Shown here one piece after another: positions 9,571-17,760 of a stretch of DNA of 64,000 nucleotides. The notes under the pieces were generated by a model that was not told where the DNA came from, made no database searches, and was given only the letters and a program-made list of their open reading frames with translations. Position 1 is the first letter of the stretch. The number at the start of each line of letters is the position of its first letter. Source of the DNA: Pseudomonas sp. QTF5 (lineage in GTDB: Bacteria > Pseudomonadota > Gammaproteobacteria > Pseudomonadales > Pseudomonadaceae); assembly GCF_000512695.2 (NCBI RefSeq), contig NZ_AZRW02000033.1, positions 1 through 64,000 of the forward strand. The letters are read 5' to 3'. Made by a program: the position numbers and the translations under genes.

Positions 9571-9843
9571 TTAGTGAATAAATTTCATGGCAGCAATCAA
9601 AATGCCGACTGCCGCAGACAGCATCACTCCCATGCGAACAGTCAGTTTGACATCAAGATGTGCAATCTCCGAACGTACTTGAGCAATCTCCGCTGTTAGC
9701 CGATGTTCAAGAGTCATGAGATCGCTCTTGGTGGCGAGAAGGGTTTGCATGTCTGACTCCAATGCTTCGATGACTGCATGGGCTTTCGGCTCAGGGACAT
9801 TGATCGAAATTAACGCCGTATACAGAGCCAGTTCCATTTTCAT
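9571..9843 (-). CDS. Small coiled-coil protein with C-terminal membrane segment
   Basis: A 90-aa protein starting MKMELALYTALISINVPEP, with GGAGG 8 bases before the ATG at 9843. The middle third is heptad-like (TLEHRLTAEIAQVRSEIAHL), typical of coiled coils in DUF1640/CCDC90-like bacterial proteins. The last 20 residues are hydrophobic and likely span the membrane. The gene follows a structured leader (9982-10036) of the kind found elsewhere in the ICE, which suggests it belongs to the element. Function unknown. Confidence 0.7.
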   Translation of the reverse strand: MKMELALYTALISINVPEPKAHAVIEALESDMQTLLATKSDLMTLEHRLTAEIAQVRSEIAHLDVKLTVRMGVMLSAAVGILIAAMKFIH

Positions 9844-9870
9844 AAGGCCTCCAAAAAAATTATAAAGGCC

Positions 9871-9897
9871 CCCCACGACGGGAAGGCCCGTCGTGGG
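9871..9897 (-). promoter_or_regulatory. GC-rich hairpin in the leader of the coiled-coil gene, possible attenuator
   Basis: Stem CCCACGACGGG / CCCGTCGTGGG, 11 bp. On the minus strand it is followed by GGCCTTTATAATTTTTTT and then the GGAGG of the next gene. It could terminate transcription from the relaxase side or act as an attenuator for the coiled-coil gene. Confidence 0.5.
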
Positions 9898-9981
9898 TTA
9901 GAAAAAGTAGCTTCCATCGACTCAGTCGACTGACCGCGCTACCGGAAGCTATGCGGTCATTGGTTGGATCCTGCGGTGATC

Positions 9982-10036
9982 CGCAGTGCCGTCTCGAAGA
10001 TCCTGACGGCTTGGCATGTAGCTGAACATGTCAGCA
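9982..10036 (-). promoter_or_regulatory. Conserved two-hairpin leader RNA, copy 1
   Basis: On the minus strand: stem 1 GCTGA-catgt-TCAGC, spacer TACATGCCAA, stem 2 GCCGTC with 11-base loop AGGATCTTCGA closing on GACGGC. The same layout, loop length and TCTT loop core recur in the radC leader (17523-17576) and before the gene at 32519 (33060-33115), while the stem bases differ in compensating pairs. It lies about 140 bases before the coiled-coil gene. It may be a cis-regulatory RNA; an oriT role is an alternative because it borders traI. Confidence 0.55.
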
Positions 10037-10089
10037 AAACATGCGTCTAAGTTGCTTTCTTAGCCGCTCCCTGTCAATCAACAATCCGG

Positions 10090-11889
10090 TTACCGAGTGT
10101 TTCCTGAAGTACGTGGCCGCTCCTCAATGCTGCTCGACGTTACTATCTTCAGGTAGGGATTGTTGAGTGCCAATTCATTCATGAGGCCACCGTGTGATTT
10201 AAGCAGGTAGCCATTCAGTCGACGGGTCTTGCGTGGTCCTGTGACTTCGCATGTCCAGATATTGAGGCCGTTGGTTTGCTTGCGATGTAGCTTCATCTGC
10301 TCGAAGCGTTTCTGTATCCACTGCCAATCAGACAGGTTTTCCTGTTTTGCGATTCGAGCCAGGTGTGGATGCTCCTGACCGTAGCGCTGAAAGATCCCGG
10401 GTGTGACCAGGTAGAGCGTGTCATTGACGCTATGAACGAGGGCTTTTGTGTCATTCATGATGATGCGGTGTGTCTGAACGCCTTGGGTAAACCACTGCAT
10501 AAAATGGTCTCCAGAGGGATCTGGTGGTGACGGTATATCTACGGTGGGCAGCTCAACGTTCTCGATGTCAGCAGGTTGCTCCAGGTTGGGAGGAGGAGTA
10601 CCGAACAGGTCCATCAGCAAATCGACAGAGTCTGGTGGTGATGGGGGCGGTGTCGAACGAACTGGGCCTGTTTTGTTTCCAGCCGCTGAGGGTGCGACTG
10701 AGGCTGTATCGGTTTTTCCCATGGGGATGGTTGGCAAGTCGGTATCGTCTACGATGACGCTGCCGCTAAATGCTGTCGGTCGCGCTCCTGCCTCCCATAT
10801 CAGTGCAGGGGACAACTTCAGGAAGGTGAAGCTGTGCGTCCAGCCGTTCTCACTGGTGACGGTGGCTTTCCAGATGGCTTTGCCATCGGAGCTGGGCTGA
10901 GCGATTCCGTGCTCTTGCAGGACGTTGAAGACGGCGGTGTTTTTTTCTGGAATGCCGTCGATGCCTTGGGACAGCAAATGAGCGCGCAGTTTATCCGAGA
11001 CAGTCTTACTGACTAGCCATAGAGCGTCATGGGTGAGCCAGCCATCAGAGGCTTGAGGTTGGTTGAGCTTGAGTTCTTCGCTGAGGAGGTAACGTAAACC
11101 TTCGAGCAGCTTTCTCTGTAGGGCGTGTTTAGGCGCTGTCAGGGCTTTGCCCGGATCGCCACCGAGCGCTTGGGCTACTGATGCTTGGTCGGCTTGCATG
11201 ACGAGCGAGCCTAGCTCTCCAGCATGCTCGTACTGACCCGCCAGATTGTAGAGAAGTGAAGCCCAGAGCTCAGGGAATGTGCAGAGCCAATCTAGGATGT
11301 CACGATTCAGAAGCTGGCAGATGAGCATGCCTGCAGCTGCACCGTGTAAACGATATTGTCTGTCCTTTCGATAGCGTAGGCGGTAGGGGCGGGAGAGTGG
11401 GCCATGCCACGGATGCCAGACCGTGCTGTCTGCATATTCGACGTGAAGATCAACGCCGATTTTCCCTAGGTCGTGGGCGAGAGCGCCGTAGGCGATACCG
11501 GCAGTCCAAGCCTCGGCTTGAGCAATCTGTGTTTCCGGTTGGGCACCGGAGGGTAGTAGGTGTGACTGACGGAGCTTTAGGGCATAGGCAACGACCTCAA
11601 GGCCGTGGTCCAGCATTCCTCCGGGGTATGCGTGGTGGTGACTCTCAGATGCTGGGAGAAGCTGTACCAGTTCCGCATAGCGCTTGATGGGATCGAGGTA
11701 CAGTTTGTTGAACTGCGGACGGGAGAGGGCTGTTCGCTGCCAGATGTGATCAAGCAGTTTTTGCCGGCGGGGCGCCGCCAGCAGCGCCTCGGCTGACTGC
11801 GGAGCAGTCAAACCTTGTGATGGGGATTGCTCCTCGGGAGAGTTTTCAGTTTGGGTTGATCGTTGCTTGCGATGAAACAGCGAGAACAT
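10090..11889 (-). CDS. traI: MobH-type relaxase TraI (TraI_2 family)
   Basis: A 599-aa conjugative relaxase that should nick the ICE at its oriT and lead the strand to the transfer channel. The start MFSLFHRKQRSTQ at 11889 is chosen over an upstream in-frame ATG (11964) because TraI_2 proteins begin this way. Residues 84-95 carry HHHAYPGGMLDH, the histidine-rich signature of MobH relaxases, and residues 138-139 (AHDLGKIGVD) the HD metal motif. The C-terminal third (FMQWFTQGVQTHRIIMNDTK to the end) matches the TraI_2 C-terminal domain. A proline-rich linker around residues 420-460 separates the two. It stands at the end of the transfer block, as in ICEclc/PFGI-1 elements. Confidence 0.92.
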   Translation of the reverse strand: MFSLFHRKQRSTQTENSPEEQSPSQGLTAPQSAEALLAAPRRQKLLDHIWQRTALSRPQFNKLYLDPIKRYAELVQLLPASESHHHAYPGGMLDHGLEVVAYALKLRQSHLLPSGAQPETQIAQAEAWTAGIAYGALAHDLGKIGVDLHVEYADSTVWHPWHGPLSRPYRLRYRKDRQYRLHGAAAGMLICQLLNRDILDWLCTFPELWASLLYNLAGQYEHAGELGSLVMQADQASVAQALGGDPGKALTAPKHALQRKLLEGLRYLLSEELKLNQPQASDGWLTHDALWLVSKTVSDKLRAHLLSQGIDGIPEKNTAVFNVLQEHGIAQPSSDGKAIWKATVTSENGWTHSFTFLKLSPALIWEAGARPTAFSGSVIVDDTDLPTIPMGKTDTASVAPSAAGNKTGPVRSTPPPSPPDSVDLLMDLFGTPPPNLEQPADIENVELPTVDIPSPPDPSGDHFMQWFTQGVQTHRIIMNDTKALVHSVNDTLYLVTPGIFQRYGQEHPHLARIAKQENLSDWQWIQKRFEQMKLHRKQTNGLNIWTCEVTGPRKTRRLNGYLLKSHGGLMNELALNNPYLKIVTSSSIEERPRTSGNTR

Positions 11890-12102
11890 GATTTGTCCTG
11901 TTGGCTTGATCGATTTGAGAGCCTTTTCTTCTTTTTGGGTAGGGCCTTTCCCCTTGTGCTCCATTCCCTTGGCCCATTCCCTTTTTCCGTTTACCTTTTT
12001 GAGACTGCGACAGTTTGTTGTGTTGTCGCTAGGGTCAATGGGTGAGCTATTGACCCCCTTTTTATGGACGGAAGGCTTTCATGGACAGGGAGCGGGTGAT
12101 AG

Positions 12103-12456
12103 ATGACTGAGAAGGATCGGACCACGAGGGCAGTACGACTGGGCGAATGGCTTGGACGCTGCTGGAAGGGCTATTTGGGGTTTCTGGATAGAGTTTTCTC
12201 CTGGCTGCGACGTGCAGGTATTCCACCCACTCTAGCTAGAGTTTTTGTATGGGCCCTACAGGCTGTCGTCATAATTACTCTGCTGTATGTCACGTTTTGG
12301 ATAACTCTCATTGCCATCGTGGTATTCGTTGCTGGGAGCGGTCTTCTGGAGACAGATGATGAGGCGCCAGGTTGGCGCGATGGACCTGAAGGGTATGGGT
12401 ACTATGAGAACGGCACACGCATAGACTACGGGCGACTTTTCGAAGATGACGAGTGA
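12103..12456 (+). CDS. DUF3742 family ICE membrane protein
   Basis: A 117-aa protein matching the DUF3742 family, small proteins found next to traG in ICEs of this class. The N-terminal half is basic and amphipathic, residues about 48-78 form one or two membrane helices (ALQAVVIITLLYVTFWITLI), and the C-terminal tail is acidic. It is the only plus-strand gene in the transfer block; it converges with the TraG-like gene (6-base gap) and diverges from traI. Role in transfer unknown. Confidence 0.8.
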   Translation: MTEKDRTTRAVRLGEWLGRCWKGYLGFLDRVFSWLRRAGIPPTLARVFVWALQAVVIITLLYVTFWITLIAIVVFVAGSGLLETDDEAPGWRDGPEGYGYYENGTRIDYGRLFEDDE

Positions 12457-12462
12457 AAGTGC

Positions 12463-13971
12463 TTATCGATTCAGCGCTCCTGTCACCTTCGAAACTCCTG
12501 CACGTCCGGCCCCTTTTGCGTCGATGGTAGCGTCTCCCAAACCTCGGATTGCATTGCCGGCGTTAATACCAACCCACGACAAACTAGCTACCCAGAACGC
12601 AGGCAGCACGATGAACATGGTCCCCATCACGAAGTTCAACAGCATGTCGCCGAACGAGTTGTTCAGGCCCATGAGCACGTTGAAATTGCTGTGCGGTGAG
12701 TTCCAGCCGTAGAGGGCTTCGAGAATGGTGCTGTCGATCCAACGAGCCAGTTGAAACCAGAAGTCCACGAAGAAGAGTGCGAATTGCACGCAGCTGATGG
12801 TCACCAAGGCCTTGAGTTCATAGGTGCCGATGACCAGGATCAATGGGATGCAAATGGTCAGCGCCATCTTCAGGAATGACAGCACCATGGGCAGGGCTTG
12901 GCGGACGACATCCATCGCGGGGAAAAAGCCCAGCGAACCGGCTGTAAGGCCCAGGTCGGAGGCTGCGCGTGCAGTGATGTTGGATGCTGACATGTCGATC
13001 TGACCACCGTAACTGGAGTAGACCTGACCTTGGTTCAGTGTCTGTTGACGAGGGGATACGACGGAGCGAATGACGGCGTCATCAGACTCGGTTTTGCTCA
13101 GGAAGCGCGCCCAGTTGCTGAGGCGGGTTAGCAGACTAGGGTCGATCTGCTGCACAAGCCTTGCTCGCAAACCTACGCCGACATCTGACCACCATTGCCG
13201 GCACGTTGGGTAACCACCGCCACCGGGAACCTGAGTTAACCCAGCATCTCGTGCTGCGTTGAAGGGCCAACGGTTGCGAGGTGTTTTTGAGTGATACCTA
13301 TCGTAGTAACCACTAACATTGAGCAGTTGCTTTGACCCAATCCAGTTGATGTCGTCCATTTGTTCGTCGCTCAAGTTGGGACGGTTCATGAACATTCGGG
13401 CGCGTGCGGGGCCGTAGCAGTCTTGACTGAAGTCAGCCACTTCCTGAGCCAATATCGGGTCGTCGATTCGTGTTGCATCAATGTCCATACGCATCTGCCG
13501 CAGATCTGTCCCACACGGAATTGCCGCAATGGACCCGCCGGTGATGGCTTTGGAGAGTGAGTGCATGAAGAACCACCACACAGGCACCTTGGCACTTTGA
13601 TTGTTGAGGGTGGTGAAGGTATTGGACCAGCGGGTGTCCTGTGGTGTCGCGATGCTCACTTGGCATTGTGTGGAGCGAGTGCTGTCGAACTCGATCGTGC
13701 TCAAGTCCACCTGGAAGAAGGGGATGCCCGCAAACATAATCACTACGATGGCGGCCCATACTCGGTTCTCGATGCGCAATGAGGACAGCACGCCCTTGTT
13801 GCCCTCATCGGCGCCTTCGCTTCGTGCCCTGAGCCACTCTTGGAGAATGATGGCAAGGAAGGGCAAGGCGAACACGCCGCTGGCGACCAGCAGCTCCCAG
13901 ATGCCGTTGTTGACGATCCACCCGACCAGGGTCAGGTAATACTCCAGGTAATCGTTGGTATAGAGGGTCAT
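12463..13971 (-). CDS. traG: TraG N-terminal-domain conjugative transfer membrane protein
   Basis: A 502-aa inner-membrane protein of the TraG_N family, a component of the mating channel involved in pilus assembly or mating-pair stabilisation. Hydrophobic segments are clustered at residues about 18-45, 75-95 and 355-470, with a large polar loop containing several cysteines between them. It is the last gene of the long minus-strand transfer operon, separated by 17 bases from the preceding small membrane protein. Confidence 0.87.
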   Translation of the reverse strand: MTLYTNDYLEYYLTLVGWIVNNGIWELLVASGVFALPFLAIILQEWLRARSEGADEGNKGVLSSLRIENRVWAAIVVIMFAGIPFFQVDLSTIEFDSTRSTQCQVSIATPQDTRWSNTFTTLNNQSAKVPVWWFFMHSLSKAITGGSIAAIPCGTDLRQMRMDIDATRIDDPILAQEVADFSQDCYGPARARMFMNRPNLSDEQMDDINWIGSKQLLNVSGYYDRYHSKTPRNRWPFNAARDAGLTQVPGGGGYPTCRQWWSDVGVGLRARLVQQIDPSLLTRLSNWARFLSKTESDDAVIRSVVSPRQQTLNQGQVYSSYGGQIDMSASNITARAASDLGLTAGSLGFFPAMDVVRQALPMVLSFLKMALTICIPLILVIGTYELKALVTISCVQFALFFVDFWFQLARWIDSTILEALYGWNSPHSNFNVLMGLNNSFGDMLLNFVMGTMFIVLPAFWVASLSWVGINAGNAIRGLGDATIDAKGAGRAGVSKVTGALNR

Positions 13972-13988
13972 GGGATCGTCCGTGGTCG

Positions 13989-14321
13989 TCAGTTTGGGCG
14001 GATGATGTGCAGTTCGAGCAGGGCAATGGCCACCACGGCTGCGATTTCGGCATACAACAAGCGGTCGTGCTGCTGTGTGGAGATTCCTTCAGCGGTTAGG
14101 CGCTGACGCATCCGACACCAGCCATAAGCGGTGGCGCCATACAGCGCCAGGCGCCAGATCAGTAGCGCGGTAGCTTGAGACTTCACCCAATGACTCCAGC
14201 TGTTTATGTCGTGGGCCGCTTCAAGGCCCAGCAAGCCAATGACGACAATCGCTAGGGTGATCAGTAGCGCCCAGAGGATGAGCTGACTTTTGGGTATTTG
14301 ATGGGTTTGGGGTTGTTTCAT
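13989..14321 (-). CDS. Small ICE inner-membrane protein
   Basis: A 110-aa protein with three likely membrane helices (LILWALLITLAIVVIGLLGL, ALLIWRLALYGATAYGW, AEIAAVVAIALLELHII). It lies between the TIGR03755 gene (2-base gap) and traG, a position where ICEs of this class normally carry an unnamed small membrane protein. It probably belongs to the transfer apparatus; no specific role can be read from the sequence. Confidence 0.75.
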   Translation of the reverse strand: MKQPQTHQIPKSQLILWALLITLAIVVIGLLGLEAAHDINSWSHWVKSQATALLIWRLALYGATAYGWCRMRQRLTAEGISTQQHDRLLYAEIAAVVAIALLELHIIRPN

Positions 14322-14323
14322 GG

Positions 14324-15730
14324 TTACTGATCCTTGGGTGTTGCTTGCTGGATCAGGTCCAGACGATTGCGTACGGGATCTCCCTGATAGACACCACGAG
14401 AGCCAGCTGCGCGGTTGTTTTGGCGCTGGATCAACATCATTGGGGAGTTACCTGTCAGCGTGCGGCGAAGCTCAAGTTCGGTTTTTAGGCTGTTGATTTC
14501 CTGAGTCAGGGCTTCGCTTTCGGTGTTGATGGCTTGCTGAGCCAGTTGATTGGCAGCGACGTTGGGTTCCTTGCGCCCGGTCATTAGGGTGCGCTGCAAC
14601 AGGAGCGCTTTTTCCAGGACGCTGGAGAGCGCCACTTCGGAAGCGAGACGTCTTGCCAGCAAGTCCTGATCGGGTTCATCGCGCAGTGCTTCGATCACGC
14701 CGCGGGTAATGGGTAGCGATTGGCTGCTGGCCGCCATCAGGTGTTCAGCTGAGGTTGGCTTGCTGCCTTTCACCAGCGCTTCAAGGATCTGTAGCTTGGT
14801 GTCGTACTCTTCCTGGATTAGCGGTGTGAGGCCCACGCCAGGTTTGGTTTGAGTTTTGGTGCAGTTGTCGCACGTCTGGTGTTCGCGCTCGCCCAGCACC
14901 CGAGTTGCCCAAGCCTCGGCCTCTTGCGGAGAAGACCAGGTCTGGCAGCTCAGGCGGTTGCCGCAGCTGTCTTTAGGGATGGGGGAGCGGTTGCCGACGT
15001 CGCGGCCATTTAGCAAATTGAAACCAGCGCGGGTGACATCAGAAACCACTTTGACTGAGGGTTGGCTTTTGCCTCCGGCCGAGCTGCCGCCGACCCAGGG
15101 CACGCCGTTGTTACCTCGATGTTTCTCAGCCTGTTCGACGGCCGCAACGGCGTCGTGATTTTTGACGGTATTACTGAGTGCCATGCCTTCAGCTAACTCG
15201 CCCCAAGCAAGCTGACCGCCTGCGACATTCGCCATGCGTTCCGCAACGGCGCGACAAGTAGATTTGGAGCGATCGAAATCGAGTCGGGCTTGCAAGATGC
15301 CATTGGTGAGCAGGTTGTACAGGCCAGGGTCGGCTCGCTGGATGATCAGTGCGGGGAGGGAGGCCACAGCGCTGGTAGCGTTTTGGATCACGTTGCCCAT
15401 GATTGACTTGAAGCCGCTAGTGGCGCCGTTCAGTTGGTTTTGCAGCGTAGTGTTCAGGCTCATGTCGCCGCAGATCAGATTGGTGTCCCAGCCAGCACCA
15501 ACCGTAATGCTGTCCATGGCAGCAGCACCACTCATGGACACAGCGCGTCCTCCGCCGATGCTGTAGAGCACGTCGTCGCCGATCACTGAACCATTGTGAT
15601 TAATGCCGTCCTTGTTCAGTTGGGTTTGTGCTGCATGTGCGGTGGTGGTCGAGAGAAGCAGAGCGGTGATTAGGAGTTTGGTGTTTGTGAATCGACGCAA
15701 AGTAGAAACGTGCAGGTGGGCAGCTTTCAT
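14324..15730 (-). CDS. TIGR03755 (PFL_4711) family integrating conjugative element protein
   Basis: A 468-aa secreted protein with an N-terminal signal peptide (LLITALLLSTTTAHAAQ). The mature part contains paired cysteines (TCDNCTKTQ, SCGNRLSCQTW) consistent with periplasmic disulfides. The family is specific to class-G mating-pair systems and is thought to act in pilus or channel assembly in the envelope. The start overlaps the stop of the TraU-like gene by four bases, showing translational coupling. Confidence 0.87.
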   Translation of the reverse strand: MKAAHLHVSTLRRFTNTKLLITALLLSTTTAHAAQTQLNKDGINHNGSVIGDDVLYSIGGGRAVSMSGAAAMDSITVGAGWDTNLICGDMSLNTTLQNQLNGATSGFKSIMGNVIQNATSAVASLPALIIQRADPGLYNLLTNGILQARLDFDRSKSTCRAVAERMANVAGGQLAWGELAEGMALSNTVKNHDAVAAVEQAEKHRGNNGVPWVGGSSAGGKSQPSVKVVSDVTRAGFNLLNGRDVGNRSPIPKDSCGNRLSCQTWSSPQEAEAWATRVLGEREHQTCDNCTKTQTKPGVGLTPLIQEEYDTKLQILEALVKGSKPTSAEHLMAASSQSLPITRGVIEALRDEPDQDLLARRLASEVALSSVLEKALLLQRTLMTGRKEPNVAANQLAQQAINTESEALTQEINSLKTELELRRTLTGNSPMMLIQRQNNRAAGSRGVYQGDPVRNRLDLIQQATPKDQ

Positions 15731-16680
15731 TCGTTTGCTCCTGCGAAATCTGTACTCCCAAGGAAGATTTGTCCCTCGCGTTTGCAGCAGCTATAGGGGC
15801 GCCAGAGGGCCCAGGCATAGTCGCCTCGAGGGGATTGAACGTGGGGAAGGTTGTTTGGAAATACGGCGCAGGTTTGAGATTGATTGGGAGCTAGTTCCTG
15901 CCATTTCCCAGTGCTGGGATTGCTTTCCTTAAGAGGGCCTGCTGGCCAGTACCCATCCTGTTTGGTGCCCAGTAGTGGTTGATAAACATGGATCTGGCCG
16001 CGGCGGGTGACGATGTCGCCGGCTCTTTGAGCAACAACTGCCGCGCTTTTGTAGTCGTCGACGCCATGAAGGAATCCACCACGGGGATATACCGCTCCCC
16101 ACAGATTCGCACTGGTGCGACTGCCAATTTCTCGCACACCTGGAGTGAATGCTTCGGGGAATAACCGCTCGGGGATGTTGTGGCGCCAGGCGATGCTGTC
16201 CAGTGTGCTGAGAAAATACGGCATGAGGATCTTGCCGGCACCTGGACAGGCGTATCCGGACTGGCCAGCGAATTGGCTGAATGCTGCGCCACCGGGATGG
16301 CCGATGACATCGGCGTTTTTGAATTTAGCGAGGTCATTTTCGTGGCTGATGCCAGCGCTACCATCGCCGCCACCACGAGCGGAAGTATTGGTCGAACTCA
16401 TGACGCTGACTTCAGACCAGGGATTTTCTCCGGTGTTGCTGTAGCTCGACACCACAGCATCAGGTACGTAGTGACGAACCTTCGGGGAGGTTTTGACTTT
16501 GCAACCAAAATTGGTGCAGTAAAGCCAGTAACAGATGCCGACCACGCGATAGGCTAGGCAGTCGGGGGATAGGCTGGAGGATGTGATCGTAGCTGTATTG
16601 AGGGCCAATGCCGACAACGGCGCTCCCATCGCTGTGGCAATGGTAATGAGACAAATAGCCTTTGAATGGCGGTGGTTCAT
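15727..16680 (-). CDS. TIGR03756 family, TraU-like conjugative transfer protein
   Basis: A 317-aa exported protein (signal peptide MNHRHSKAICLITIATAMGA..ALA) rich in cysteine (CLAYRVVGICYWLYCTNFGC, RPYSCCKREG), as in TraU proteins that support DNA transfer and pilus assembly in the periplasm. It heads the sub-operon TIGR03756-TIGR03755-small protein-traG. In related ICEs a TIGR03757 gene usually precedes it; here only a terminator and 173 bases separate it from radC. Confidence 0.88.
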   Translation of the reverse strand: MNHRHSKAICLITIATAMGAPLSALALNTATITSSSLSPDCLAYRVVGICYWLYCTNFGCKVKTSPKVRHYVPDAVVSSYSNTGENPWSEVSVMSSTNTSARGGGDGSAGISHENDLAKFKNADVIGHPGGAAFSQFAGQSGYACPGAGKILMPYFLSTLDSIAWRHNIPERLFPEAFTPGVREIGSRTSANLWGAVYPRGGFLHGVDDYKSAAVVAQRAGDIVTRRGQIHVYQPLLGTKQDGYWPAGPLKESNPSTGKWQELAPNQSQTCAVFPNNLPHVQSPRGDYAWALWRPYSCCKREGQIFLGSTDFAGANE

Positions 16681-16790
16681 TGGTTTAATCCTGCGCGAGA
16701 CGATGTGCGCAGTGAATCAGTGGCCTGTGCCAGTAGCTCGTCAAAATCAGATACAAGAGGTACCCGTATTGAGCATGTGCTCAAGAGCAG

Positions 16791-16816
16791 AAAAAAGCGC
16801 CCTTAAGGGGCGCTTA
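16791..16816 (-). terminator. Rho-independent terminator after the radC-like gene
   Basis: AAGCGCCCTTAAGGGGCGCTT inverted repeat; on the minus strand the hairpin is followed by TTTTTT. It separates the radC transcript from the TraU-like sub-operon. Confidence 0.85.
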
Positions 16817-16853
16817 TAAGCACATTGCACAGAGCGGCAGCTATACCAGTCGT

Positions 16854-17348
16854 TCAGATGAGACCGGCTTCTGCGAAAGAGTAGGGCTCGCCCTTACCGA
16901 TGATGAAATGGTCCAAAAAGCGCACATTCATCTTGGGGAGAAGGTCATTCAAAACCTTGGTGATATCCACATCACACTCACTTGGGGTGGTATCTCCAGA
17001 TGGGTGATTGTGAGCGACGATGATCGCAGCACAATTGTATTCGAGAGCTCTCTGTAGAATCCTTCTTGGGTAGACGGCCACCGATTCAATGGAGCCGTAG
17101 AAAAGCGGTTCGTACGCCACCACTCGGTGACGTGAATCGAGAAAAATCGCGGCGAACACCTCCTGAATTTCACCCGCGAGTTTGAGGCGCAAGTAGTCAC
17201 ATACATCTTTGGGCCTTTGAAGGTAGGGGCCACGCTTGAACATGCGCTGTTCCAGCATTGAAATGGCCTGCTGAATCATCAGGTTCTCGCTGTGTCTTGA
17301 ACTGTTTTTTGATGCTGACGGGGTAAGCGTGGGGAAAATTGTTGTCAT
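16854..17348 (-). CDS. radC: RadC-like JAB/MPN (JAMM) domain protein of the ICE
   Basis: A 164-aa protein of the RadC family. The JAMM metal-binding motif is clear: HNHPSGDTTPSECD, with an upstream catalytic-type Glu expected in the EVFAAIFLDSR strand. Chromosomal RadC has an extra N-terminal helix-hairpin-helix region that is absent here, as usual for ICE copies. Such proteins are frequent on mobile elements; a role in DNA repair or recombination is often stated but unproven. It has its own structured 400-base leader and its own terminator, so it is probably transcribed separately from the surrounding transfer genes. Confidence 0.88.
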   Translation of the reverse strand: MTTIFPTLTPSASKNSSRHSENLMIQQAISMLEQRMFKRGPYLQRPKDVCDYLRLKLAGEIQEVFAAIFLDSRHRVVAYEPLFYGSIESVAVYPRRILQRALEYNCAAIIVAHNHPSGDTTPSECDVDITKVLNDLLPKMNVRFLDHFIIGKGEPYSFAEAGLI

Positions 17349-17365
17349 GGGAGACTCCTGTGACG

Positions 17366-17480
17366 AAAAGAGGCTCCCGTCCCGAGGGGTAGGAACCCCG
17401 AGGGAGTGGTGATGAGATTGAGCTCAGAGAGCTGGGAAATAGATGCATCCAACCCCGCCTAAGCGGGAGCCGTTCGCACA
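17366..17480 (-). promoter_or_regulatory. Possible attenuator in the radC leader with competing hairpins
   Basis: On the minus strand GGCTCCCG (about 17464-17471) can pair either locally (CCCGC-ttag-GCGGG) or with CGGGAGCC about 95 bases downstream, which is followed by TCTTTT. A further inner inverted repeat CGGGG..CCCC lies between. Mutually exclusive pairings ending in a U-rich tract just before the start codon are the layout of an attenuator. This is a reading by eye with no folding calculation. Confidence 0.35.
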
Positions 17481-17522
17481 ATGGATGCTGAGCGATTCGC
17501 GTTGATCAACACAGCAAAGCTG

Positions 17523-17576
17523 CGCCGTAGCCTTTAAGACCATGGCTACCTGGGCATGTCGCTGACGGGATCAGCA
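17523..17576 (-). promoter_or_regulatory. Conserved two-hairpin leader RNA, copy 2 (radC leader)
   Basis: On the minus strand: stem 1 GCTGA-tcccg-TCAGC, spacer GACATGCCCAG, stem 2 GTAGCC with 11-base loop ATGGTCTTAAA closing on GGCTAC, then GGCG. Stem 2 differs from copy 3 (GCAGCC/GGCTGC) by a compensated pair while loop and spacer stay conserved. It sits about 175 bases upstream of the radC start. Confidence 0.6.
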
Positions 17577-17706
17577 AGCAACAATTTGCTCTGCGGCTGA
17601 TTGTCGAGCAGATGCATGCCGGAGTCGGTATTTAAACGGTAACGCGATATCCCCACTTTGTTGGATCATGTTCAAATAAACAATCGTAGCTGTGCCAGTC
17701 GATCCA

Positions 17707-17739
17707 ATTTGAGTGCATGAGCTCCTCATGCACTCAAAT
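17707..17739. repeat. Perfect 15-bp inverted repeat with 3-base loop
   Basis: ATTTGAGTGCATGAG-CTC-CTCATGCACTCAAAT, between the VirB4-type gene stop and the radC leader. No T run follows on either strand, so it is not a typical intrinsic terminator. It could protect the 3' end of the large transfer transcript or bind a protein. Confidence 0.75.
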
Positions 17740-17760
17740 GGTGTGTCACAACGTAGACGG

